Shown here in pieces: positions 21,496 to 30,346 of a stretch of DNA of 31,368 nt. The notes beneath the pieces are model-generated. The model was not told the origin of the DNA and did not search any database. It saw nothing but the letters and a program-made list of their open reading frames with translations. Source of the DNA: Pleurotus djamor (lineage: Eukaryota > Basidiomycota > Agaricomycetes > Agaricales > Pleurotaceae); the NCBI GenBank assembly GCA_029747585.1, contig JAPEVF010000204.1:40525-71892 (forward strand), written 5' to 3'. Position 1 is the stretch's first letter. Each line of letters opens with the position of its first letter. Made by a program: the position numbers and the translations under genes.

Positions 21496-22984
21496 TTAGT
21501 CCCCTTGTCTGGCCTTCTTTCTAGCGGGTTCATCTTCATCTTCGTCTTCATCAAGTCCAGCCGGCAAGGTATGCCTATCCTTCTGTTTCTGGCAGTATGC
21601 CTGGAGACCAGCGTGTCTATGGATCGCCTTCGTGCCAACGCAAGTCTTTTCAAAGTGACGGATCATCGACGTCATCTCCGTGCAGCTGTTTTTACAGTTG
21701 GGGAACGGGCAAAGGAAGGATGGGTTGATGCCGTGAGCCCCGCTTCGGACGATGTGCTTCACAAGGTTACAGGCAAGAAGTTCCTGGGTGCATGTGCCCC
21801 AAAGGCAAAGGAGCCTGGTCTGTCCACCGATCGGTTCGTCAGTGGGAACCTTGTGGTATTCCAACAAGTGACGCTTGACCGCATCCCTGGTATGTTTAAA
21901 GGTTTTTCCACAAGGATTGGAGGGGTCCCACAGACATTTGATTTCTTGCTTCCCTTGACAGTCCTTTTGTGGGACGACGTTGGAGAACGGCTGTCGAAGT
22001 AGCCCAGCGATATTCCAGAGTTCCTGGATGGTCTGAGGTCGTGCGCTTGTGAGAGAAGGATACCTAAACACAGGGTGGATCAGCTGGGGGTACTGGAGAG
22101 ACAGAAGAAACGACCACGTACTGTCCCTTGATTGCGATGATGGTATCTTGGTCTACCAGAGAAGGATGAGATGGGACCATGTCCTCAAAGCCCTTGGAGA
22201 CACTGTGGCGACGCTTCGGTCCTTGCCTAGTAGGAGGGTCTTGGTGGTCAACCAATCGAAACTCATAGCCAGTCTCGGCCTGAGGATGCAGAGGAGCAGA
22301 GGAAGGGAAAGCTGGGACTGAGGCTTCTGTCTGGCAGAACTGAAGGGTGTAGACACCATTCCATTCGCGATTAGATCCCGAGGGCCTAGCCACAGGAAGA
22401 GGTTGCTGAGGATGTTGGGCGAAGGTTGGATCGCGAGAAGTGGATGGAACAAGCTTTACGAGGATTGAGGTCTGGGTGCAGTGGCTGAAGCGGTCGGATG
22501 GTACAACAGGGAGGAGAGCAAGTTCGCGTTCGCCAGGTACAGGAAAAGAACCCCTCGGACGACCATGAGGGAGGGGAGACACGGGATCGAAGTCATCGAC
22601 GTGAGGAAGAGCCGGCAAAGGTTGGCGAGAGCGGACACCATCTGGAAAGAGGCCTTGGAGTTGGCTATACTGATGCGCCGACTGTGACTGAGACTTCGAG
22701 GCAGGTGTTGAATAGACTGAACGCTGAGAGAGCGGGAGTCCAAGATTGTGAGAGGAGTCAATTTTCTCGCTGTTTGAGCCCGTAGGAGCAAGTCCAGGGC
22801 TGCCAGTAAACCCGGACGCTGACTGAGGTACTGCGCCGTGTGGTCCTTGGGTGTCACGTAGGACTGAGACGTTGGGAGCGTGCGTCTTGTTCGGTGAGAC
22901 AGGAGTCCATTGTCGAGTCTCCAAGTCGAAGAAGAAGTTTCCAAATCGAGGAGCTGAGTGAAAGTTGCGAGATTGTTGGGACAT
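21496..22984 (-). CDS. Three-finger zinc protein A
   Basis: Spliced product 476 aa from two exons (22984-22122 and 22063-21496). Residues 1-290 are Ser/Pro-rich and look disordered, starting MSQQSRNFHSAPRFGNFFFD. From about 331 come three zinc-finger-like units: C-x7-C-x13-H-x4-H (CLWDPSNPCGKTF), C-x4-C-x11-H-x6-H (CLWGTC), and C-x4-C-x12-H-x4-C (CPFPNC), where the last ligand is Cys. An acidic run and a basic end (EPARKKARQGD) close the protein and may act in nuclear import. The spacing departs from classical C2H2, so DNA binding is plausible but not shown. The divergent gene at 24282 has the same finger order and tail. Families of this kind are common and uncharacterised in agarics. Confidence 0.85.
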
Positions 22985-24281
22985 GATTTACGATGATGGG
23001 GGAAATTGAAGAACATTATGCCCGCCTTTTAAGACGCGACCTGGGGTGAAAGCAACTACGCCTAGAGAGCGTCAAAGAGACATCTATGTGAGCAGCATTG
23101 ACCAAGATACAGCATCTAGAACTTGAGCCACAGAACATGTGTCAATGCTCAATGATTGTCCACTTCGAAGACTTGTTTAGTCCTACAACAATGTGAAGGC
23201 CGATCGGTTACCCAGGGAGAGCTAACATTCCCAAATAATACATGACCGAGTCGAGTTTCGATCTGCGATCCATGAGCCAGGCCTCAGCAGGAGCTTGGTT
23301 GATCAAGCTTCAAGATCAACGACAGCCAACGGATCCCAAGAGGGAATTTTACAGTCTTCCTGACCATTCTTGAAGATCATCAAGGAGTGGGAGCACAGAA
23401 TGATAGCAAGTTACGTCTCCGCAAGACATTGGTTGAGCATTGGCGTGGGTTACGACGATCAACGTCGACGCTCGGCCGTCTTTCCTCTGAAATTCGAGAT
23501 GGATTTCCCATAATTTCTGGGGACAGTCGGACAGACACAGTCAAAGACGACGGTGAAGTTTCAAATTTGAAGACAGGAGTAGGATAGAGTCCTTTCAATC
23601 CTGTTGGAAACCATAGCAATGGGGCAGCTCGAGCAGGACACTGGTCAAGGCTGGGAGGTTGCAAAGCGAGCTGCGAACAGTTTGCGAACGGTCCAAGATC
23701 GAACACTTCCACAAAAGGAAGTTCTGTCATTTTCCATCGCGGACTGTCGGTGCCCAATCGGAGCTGGATTTTAGAGGGGCTACGGGTGCCAGTGAATAAG
23801 CTCTGAAGTTCTAGGATAGAATGGCTGCGATCGTCCGTTGTGTACTCATCCACACAACGTACGTGCTCGTATTTCCCATCGGCTGATCGACGACCGTATG
23901 CACTGTTCCCTTTACTTATTCTCGAAGGCGAAAGCGACACAAACCAACGGCGCTGAGTAAAGTTCTAGTCGCATTTATACACGTAAACAAGCGACGTCAG
24001 CTCTGTTAAAGCTAGGACTTGCGTTGGGGTGAGTTTAATGAGTCGCTCGACCCAGTGCCAGTGGTTGGAAGTGCGAAGGCTCCGGCCCATGGTCCCTTTC
24101 AGCCCTGACAGGGGCCGCGGACTCAACAAAGCAAGACGCATTGACTAGTAGCCTTTTTGTCACTGACGCAGTGAACTCTCTCTCTGATCCAACCCTCTCA
24201 TCGAAAGTCAACGTTGATCGTTGACTGGTCTTTCTCTCACATTTTGACGGCCGGCCCCCTTCCTCGCGTTTGCGCAGAGTT
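22985..24281. other. Divergent region between zinc-finger genes
   Basis: This 1.3-kb region separates two divergent paralogues. It contains one medium minus-strand frame (23380-23940, listed separately). Outside it, 22985-23379 and 23941-24281 show no motif-bearing frames and should hold the two promoters. A TATA-like TATAAA on the minus strand lies near 23976. Confidence 0.4.
23380..23940 (-). CDS. Hypothetical ORF, uncertain
   Basis: This is an open frame of about 186 codons with no family I recognise. It lacks an ATG at its beginning: it opens with GTG, and its first Met is internal (WKMTELPFVEVFDLG). An upstream ATG at 24090 opens a frame (MGRSLRTSNHWHWVERLIKL) that could be joined by a 30-nt GT-AG segment (GTGTATAAAT ... 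TTACTCAG) just before 23963, giving about 235 aa. That intron would be unusually short. Composition is Pro/Ser/Arg-rich without repeats. It may be a real lineage-specific gene, a decayed one, or a chance frame. Confidence 0.3.
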   Translation of the reverse strand: MSLSPSRISKGNSAYGRRSADGKYEHVRCVDEYTTDDRSHSILELQSLFTGTRSPSKIQLRLGTDSPRWKMTELPFVEVFDLGPFANCSQLALQPPSLDQCPARAAPLLWFPTGLKGLYPTPVFKFETSPSSLTVSVRLSPEIMGNPSRISEERRPSVDVDRRNPRQCSTNVLRRRNLLSFCAPTP

Positions 24282-25230
24282 ATGGTTACTCAGAATGCAG
24301 GCATTCACACCAGTAATATGGCAGCGCCACTGAAATGCCATGGAGAGGTGCCTGTGGCACCTCAAGCTACTGTCGAAGCGTCCTCCTGGGAGTGGCTTGT
24401 CGCTATGTGCGTTGCCCATGGATGGGGTGTCCCTAAGGACGTCGTACCAGATATACCCTCGACAATCAACACATCGTCCAAGCCACTGGAAGTCCTGTCA
24501 GCGAGAGCAGTCTCAAATATATCGGTGGGCCATCTCATGCCAATGTCTGAAGAATCAGACCTTAGCCCACACTCAACATCGAGAGGCTCTTCCGGTCAAG
24601 CTGCGTCAAAAATTTCCAGTTTACGATCTGCTCGGTCTTCTACAGCAACAGCTCAAAGGTTAATACTTCTCTTTTATCCGTTCCTTATCATTGAACGAAA
24701 GCTAAGAGACATACCACAGCACATCGTCCCCCGATACGGATTTGAGGCCACTCCTTCGAGAGCTCAATCTTCGGACTCGCATTACCCCCTCCCTTTTCGC
24801 CCCAGAATTGGTTTCACTGGCCAAAGCGGATTGTGCATGGTCATCGGGGGATTCTGTGTGTGGTCGGCAGTTCACGATCGAAGGGCAATCCTTGCCGAGG
24901 CACATAAAGAAGTGGCACCCCATTCCTGCTACGAAGCAGATCCAGTGCAGGTGGAGGGAAGGGAATGATGTCTGTGGTGAAGTCGTTGATGTGAAGCATA
25001 TCGCCAAGCACATAGGAAAGTATCATCTCATAACTGAGGTACTTCGGTGTCGTTTGTGCGGCTTCCTGCATCCATCCTTCGACTACATCATCTATCACCA
25101 TTATGAACATTGCGAAGTAGTTATTCGTCAGATGGCCATGGTGAAAGGGTTGCGCGCTACGCAGAAACGGAAGAGTGAGCCGGAGGACGCTGGAAAGGTA
25201 GTAAAAAGGCAGCGAACTTCCATTTCTTAG
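24282..25230 (+). CDS. Three-finger zinc protein B, paralogue of A
   Basis: Spliced product 295 aa from two exons (24282-24658 and 24720-25230). The N-terminal ~160 residues are Ser-rich and low in order. From about 164 come three units: C-x8-C-x13-H-x4-H (CAWSSGDSVCGRQF), C-x8-C-x11-H-x4-H (CRWREGNDVCGEV), and C-x2-C-x12-H-x4-C (CRLCGFL ... HHYEHC). The finger order, the Cys-ended third finger and the basic tail (VVKRQRTSIS) match protein A. ATG 24282 is the first true ATG of the frame. The single intron lies before the fingers in both genes but is not at an obviously identical position. It may be a nuclear regulator; the target is unknown. Confidence 0.85.
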
Positions 25231-25607
25231 CCATTTGTATCGATATGATAACGATTTCATGATTGTCCTGTCAAGCCAGTTACTTTTGAATTACTTACCA
25301 CTTCGAGCTCATTGCGTCACTGTGGCAAGCTGTCCCTGGATTCACTCCGCGCTTACTGGCGCTCATCTCTACCATCCCCACCTTGACAGTGCTTCTCTGC
25401 AACTACTTATCTCAACTTTGGGATCTTAAGCACGAACTCGAAGGCTTCCTCGATATTCCGACGAGTCTTGTAGCTACTTCGCTGCTCAGATTTCTAGCTA
25501 CTCCCACGGAACCGGATTTCCGCATGTCTTCCGAAGCCTTTGCTGAAAAGGTGACTGATTTCTCGTCCTCAATCGCTCGATATCCTGAACCTAGCCAGAC
25601 AAACAGC
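25231..25607. other. Intergenic region before the oxoprolinase gene
   Basis: This 377-bp spacer between two plus-strand genes holds the 3' end of zinc-finger protein B and the promoter of the oxoprolinase gene. An open frame runs into the oxoprolinase start from about 25383 and includes an in-frame ATG at 25524, so the real start could lie here. No other feature was seen. Confidence 0.45.
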
Positions 25608-28437
25608 ATGAACTCGAAAATTCCGGACAGATCTATTCGAATTTGCGCTGACAGAGGTGGTACTTTCTGCGATCTTCACGCGTGAGTTGGGCAGCTGGAG
25701 CTTGTTTCTTGGTGCTAATTCGGACACCGCAGATCGTACCCGGACCCAGAGAATCCAAATGAACGCAAGGAGCTCGTAGTCAAACTACGTATGCTACGGG
25801 CTACCTATGCAAGTTCATACAGTTAACATGGCCACCTAGTTTCACAGGATCCATCTAACTATGAGGACGCTCCTACTGAAGGCATCCGTCGAATTCTGGA
25901 GACACTGACCGGCGAGGAGATCCCCCGAGGTCAGGTTCTGAGCACCGATAAAATTGGTGAGGATATTGGTGATCTCTCAGACACGCAACTAATCACTTGC
26001 AGACTACATACGGTTATCGACAACAGTCGCAACCAACGCCTTGCTTGAGCGTAAAGGCCACAAACATGCACTACTCATTACCAAAGGCTTCAAGGACCTC
26101 CTTCTAATCGGAAATCAATCACGACCCAAAATTTTCGACCTCAACATACGGCGCCCAAAGCCATTATATTCAACCGTGATTGAGGTGGATGAGAGGGTTA
26201 CTTTGGTTGGGTATACATCAGATCCCCAAGCCGAGGAGCACGCAATCCAATTCAACGATGATGGAACGGTAAAGAGAGGTTATAGGGGAAAGGGCTGGGA
26301 TCGTAACGGTGACGCTGAAGGCCCAGGGGAAATTGTGAAGGGGCTATCAGGCGAGGCTGTCCGCATTATCGCGACACCTGGTTCGTAAAATTGCCGCCCT
26401 CGCAGATCACACAAATTTACTTCTCACCACGAATATAGATCCTGAGAAGGTGAAACGGGACCTTGAAAAACTCTTCGCAGACGGTTATCGCTCAATCGCT
26501 ATCGTCTTCGTGCATTCGTACACCTATCCGGAACATGAGAACCTCGTTGGGTCCCTTGCTCGCGAGATTGGTTTTACCCAGATCTCCGAATCATCTGCTC
26601 TTCTGCCTATGATAAAGATGGTTCCACGCGGTGTGTCATCCACGGCCGATGCATATCTCACGCCTATCTTGCGGGAGTATCTAGACGGTTTCTTCAATGG
26701 GTTCGACGAGAAATTAAAAGATGGACGGGTGAAAAGTCCGCGTGTGGAGTTCATGGGAAGCGATGGCGGTTTGCTGGATCTTCAAAATTTCTCAGGGCTC
26801 AAGAGTATTCTTAGCGGTCCTGCCGGTGGTGTCGTAGGATATGCTCTCACTAGCTGGGACGCGGATAGAAAACAACCTATCATTGGGTACGTACTTGGTA
26901 TCATCCTCTTTCTTGCGAGCCTCACATTATTAAAGGTTGGACGTTGGAGGCACGTCGACTGACGTCTCTCGCTTTGACGGGCGGTACGAAGTTGTTTACG
27001 AAACTACCACCGCTGGTGTGACTATTCAGTCTCCTCAGCTCGATATAAACACCGTCGCTGCAGGTGGTGGATCGTGTCTGACCTTCCGCAATGGTCTCTT
27101 CATGGCTGGGCCCGAGAGCGCAGGTGCCGAACCAGGTCCTGTGTGCTATAGGTTCGTTGCCAGGATTAATTACGACGTCACTGGCAAAGTGATTCACCGA
27201 AATACCTAGGAAAGGAGGGGTTCTGGCTGTCACGGATGCTAACCTCCTGCTTGGTCGGCTTATCCCTGAATATTTCCCCAAGATATTCGGGAAATCTGAA
27301 AAGGAGCCACTCGACGAAGACGCATCTCGCAAAGCATTCGAGCCGTTGGTGAAGGAGATAAACGAGTCTCATGAGAATGAATTGAGCTTTGATGAAGTCG
27401 TATACGGGTGAGAGTACCTTTCCATTCCGAGGAAAACTGGGTGCTCATCAGTCGTAGGTTCATTAAAGTAGCTAACGAGACCATGTGTCGTCCGATAAGA
27501 GCACTTACGGAGGCACGGGGATATGCAACCTCGAAACATGTGTAAGTATGGTGCGCAAATTCCTCAAACACCCACTGACGCCCCTTGATAGTCTTGCAAG
27601 CTTCGGCGGAGCTGGAGGTCAGCACGCGTGTGAGATCGCAAGTCTATTGGGGATCAAGACCATCCTCATCCACAGATACAGTTCCATACTGTCTGCCTAT
27701 GGACTAGCGCTGGCGGACCGGTATGTGTTTATCGTCCTGTTCAGGGTGGTTGATCGTTGATTGACTCCCTTCAGAGCATTTGAACTCCAAGAACCCTGTT
27801 CTACCTTCTACAATGAGGGCAACAAGTCGACGCTCATATCGCGGCTGGATAAGTTGACGAGCGATGTGAAAACTGAGCTCCGGAGACAAGGATTTGAAGA
27901 TGACCGAATACACGTTGAGAGGATGCTCAATATGCGATTCGATGGGACTGACACCGCCCTCATGGTGCTCCCCCATCCAGAAAAAGATGGTCACGAGGAG
28001 GACTACGAAGCAGCCTTCAAACGGGTATATAAGTCTGAGTTTGGCTTCTTGTTAGAGGACAAGCTCATCATTGTTGATGATATCAAGGTGCGCGCTCATC
28101 TGACTGGGGCTGTCACAGTCACATAGATCGATCTAACTTCTCCTAGGTGCGTGGGATTGGAAAGACATTCGATAGCCTCGGGGAGTCTGTCTACGCTGAA
28201 GTTGCCAAGCTTCGAACCAACGTGGTGGAGAAAGCCAGGTCGGATTCAACATACAGCGTCTACTTCGATAAGCTGGGACGAGTTGATGACACGCCCGTCT
28301 TCGTGTTGGACCATCTGCAAGTTGGGGACTCGGTCGAAGGCCCGGCAATGATTATTGATGATACACAGACGATCGTAGTAATTCCTGGAGCTACGGCAGT
28401 ACTGACAAGCAAACATTTGTATATTACGTTGGCATGA
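25608..28437 (+). CDS. 5-oxoprolinase/hydantoinase A protein without the HyuB half
   Basis: ATP-dependent 5-oxoprolinase opens 5-oxoproline to glutamate in the glutathione cycle. In fungi it is a fused HyuA-HyuB chain of about 1280 aa. This product is about 767 aa from 11 exons: 25608-25681, 25733-25788, 25840-25956, 26003-26380, 26439-26886, 26936-27151, 27210-27407, 27458-27541, 27592-27720, 27775-28087, 28147-28437. It has the first ATP-binding loop [39 protein letters not shown], the second phosphate loop [11 protein letters not shown], and [14 protein letters not shown]. It ends after [22 protein letters not shown] ... LYITLA. In fused enzymes the HyuB domain begins directly after this point, but here a TGA follows and no HyuB-like frame is found downstream. 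The start is uncertain (ATG 25608 or in-frame 25524). It may act as a stand-alone subunit or another ATP-dependent cyclic-amide hydrolase, or be truncated. Confidence 0.9.
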
Positions 28438-28712
28438 GGATTGTCGCATTGAGTCTAATGTATCTAGTAGCCTCGCTCGACTCCTTTGGACTGTTTCCGC
28501 GCATGAAAGTGTCGCACTAGACCCATCTTGATGCGTTTCCCATGATAACGAACGAAGACCAACTTCAAAAGGGGTAAGAAAGGGGCTGACAAAGAAAGGT
28601 AAACAACGCGTCTAGAACCTAAGACCTTTCAGAAAAAATCTCGCCACTTCCGTTTCACCTCCGAGTCACATACCACCACCACACCCGCTTGTCTTACTCA
28701 TCTCATCGCAAA
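28438..28712 (+). promoter_or_regulatory. Peroxiredoxin promoter and CT-rich leader
   Basis: This spacer precedes the peroxiredoxin ATG. Its last 50 bases are strongly biased to C, T and A with almost no G (CACTTCCGTTTCACC, ACCACCACCACACCC), and the start context is CGCAAAATGG with A at -3. Such leaders are typical of strongly expressed fungal genes. No specific factor site was identified. Confidence 0.35.
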
Positions 28713-29631
28713 ATGGTTGCTATTGTCCAGCGTCCTGCGCCTGCTTTCACTGCTACTGCCGTCGTCGATGGCCAATTCAAAGATATTTCTTTGTCTGACT
28801 TCGTTGGTCGATGGTAATTTTCTATCCATCTGTCTTTGAGCCGTCTTGCTGAAAGTTCTGAACAGGGTAGTTCTCCTCTTCTACCCTATGTGAGTATAAC
28901 TACTTCCCCACCATTGAAAAAGGTGTTTGACCCATATTCCAGGGATTTCACTTTCGTCTGCCCGACCGAGATTCTCGCTTTCAATGACGCATTGGCGCAG
29001 TTCAACGAGCTACAAACTACGGTTCTTGGTATGTGCTATCTCCACGCTCCGACCTTGCCTACCACTAATGACGACTCTTTTCAGGTGTATCCACCGATTC
29101 TCAATTTTCGCATTTCGCTTGGGCGCAGCAACCACGTAAGCAAGGTGGTCTAGGGCCGGACCTCAAGCTGCCTCTCGTCGCTGATAGAAACATGCAAATT
29201 TCTCGTGACTACGGTGTGCTGATCGAGGAGAGTGGCATCGCCCTCCGTGGTCTTTTCTTGATTGACCCGAACGGAACGCTCCGGTGAGTCTCCCGTCTTT
29301 CCCGGTAGTTCTCTCTCTTATGGCATGCCTAGCCAAATTACTGTCAATGATCTGCCTGTCGGACGATCTGTGGACGAGACCATTCGTCTTATCAAAGCCT
29401 TCCAGTTTACCGTACGTCGCTTAGATGTCACGTGGGCGAGCCTGGCTAATGTCGTCACGTCGCGACTTTTAGGATAAGCATGGCGAAGTTTGCCCGGCCA
29501 ATTGGACCGAGGGCGATAAGACCATCAAGGCCGACCCGACGAACTCTTTGGAATACTTTTCCACTGTTGGTGATGCACCCGTCAACGGACACGCCAATGG
29601 CGCTGCCAAGAAGCGCGCTCGTGTTGATTAA
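28713..29631 (+). CDS. Typical 2-Cys peroxiredoxin (thioredoxin peroxidase)
   Basis: This protein reduces H2O2 and alkyl hydroperoxides using thioredoxin. The product is 215 aa from six exons: 28713-28813, 28867-28890 (24 nt), 28943-29028, 29085-29283, 29333-29411, 29473-29631. The peroxidatic cysteine is C48 in DFTFVCPTE, and the resolving cysteine is C170 in HGEVCPANW, nearly the positions in yeast Tsa1. The Thr/Arg support appears as T45 and the arginine before [17 protein letters not shown]. The C-terminal helix carries the YF motif (SLEYFSTV) that makes eukaryotic enzymes prone to hyperoxidation; the GGLG motif is present as QGGLGPDL. A short basic extension (AAKKRARVD) follows the usual end and could act as a weak nuclear signal, which is inference. 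Confidence 0.96.
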
Positions 29632-29783
29632 ACTCGCCTTCCCAAGTATCCTCATCTCAACTTAAATACACTTGACCATTCGGGATAGAATATAGACATA
29701 GATCATAGATCATCCTGCTCCTGCTCCAAATGTGCACGTCGTTCGTTCTCAATACATGTGCCTACTTCCCATCAACAACCACC

Positions 29784-29855
29784 TCGGATATGGTGTAACG
29801 GCTAACATTGCCGCCTCTCACGCGGCAGCTCGGGGTTCGATTCCCCGTATCCGAA
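29784..29855 (+). tRNA. tRNA-Glu (anticodon CUC), intronless
   Basis: The sequence starts TCGGATATGGTGTAACGG and ends CCCCGTATCCGA plus discriminator A. The acceptor, anticodon (GCCGC/GCGGC) and T arms (CGGGG/CCCCG) pair fully. The anticodon loop is CTCTCAC with anticodon CTC, reading GAG codons. A and B boxes are canonical. It is identical to the spliced form of the tRNA at 17302-17385, but without an intron. It is 150 bp downstream of the peroxiredoxin stop. Confidence 0.97.
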
Positions 29856-29857
29856 TC

Positions 29858-29861
29858 TTTT
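29858..29861 (+). terminator. Pol III terminator of tRNA-Glu
   Basis: Four T bases lie two bases after the discriminator of the plus-strand tRNA-Glu, the minimal RNA polymerase III stop signal. The close spacing implies a very short 3' trailer. Confidence 0.65.
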
Positions 29862-30346
29862 GGGCAAGTTGTTGTCTTCGACTTTTTACATTCCTACACC
29901 TCGCTGAGTGCCATATTCTGGTTCCTCTCGATTCTCCGCTTTCGCTAAAATAAAATGACTCACTATCTCTAAGCAAACTTCAAGGCTGCTTTCCTTTTGG
30001 TCTCACCAAATCGCCGTAAGTCCGTGCGTTTGACGTTGACATTTTNCTTTTTNAGCGCCTCGGGTTTGCACCCATCTTATCACCCGTGTGTGTGAAGCAG
30101 GGATGATCACCATCATCGATCACCCAGCACCGCTTTCCCTCTATGAAACGCGAAGTACCTTATGACGCTGGGCTGTCATCTATCATTGATGATGTTTTCG
30201 ATCTGTTCGTCGACTTCTTGACGTTTACCTATGCCCAATCCGCCTATGGTGAGCACTTCAACAGCTGTTCTTCAATAGGATTTATACCCGTTTCTCATCA
30301 TCATCTTCCGAATGCTCCCCTTGCTGTCAAACATACGGCTACCAGT
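29862..30346. other. Intergenic region before the membrane-protein gene
   Basis: This stretch follows the tRNA and precedes the preferred start of the membrane protein. N bases occur near 30047 and 30053. An in-frame extension of the downstream gene opens at ATG 30143 and may be a real N-terminal exon, with an optional 30-nt GT-AG segment at about 30248-30277. Otherwise nothing is seen. Confidence 0.4.

Noticed and set aside
21490..22002. Plus-strand 170-codon frame
   Set aside because: It is the antisense shadow of the zinc-finger exon of protein A, whose Cys/His pattern is on the minus strand.
27260..27625. Minus-strand 121-codon frame
   Set aside because: It is antisense to oxoprolinase exons that carry family motifs in correct phase on the plus strand.
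16621..28437. A metabolic gene cluster linking GNAT and oxoprolinase genes
   Set aside because: The genes between are unrelated housekeeping genes on both strands, with no core biosynthetic enzyme; nearness alone is not evidence.
17302..29855. Mobile element bounded by the two tRNA-Glu copies
   Set aside because: No terminal repeats, integrase, reverse transcriptase or target-site duplication was seen; the interval holds intact housekeeping genes.
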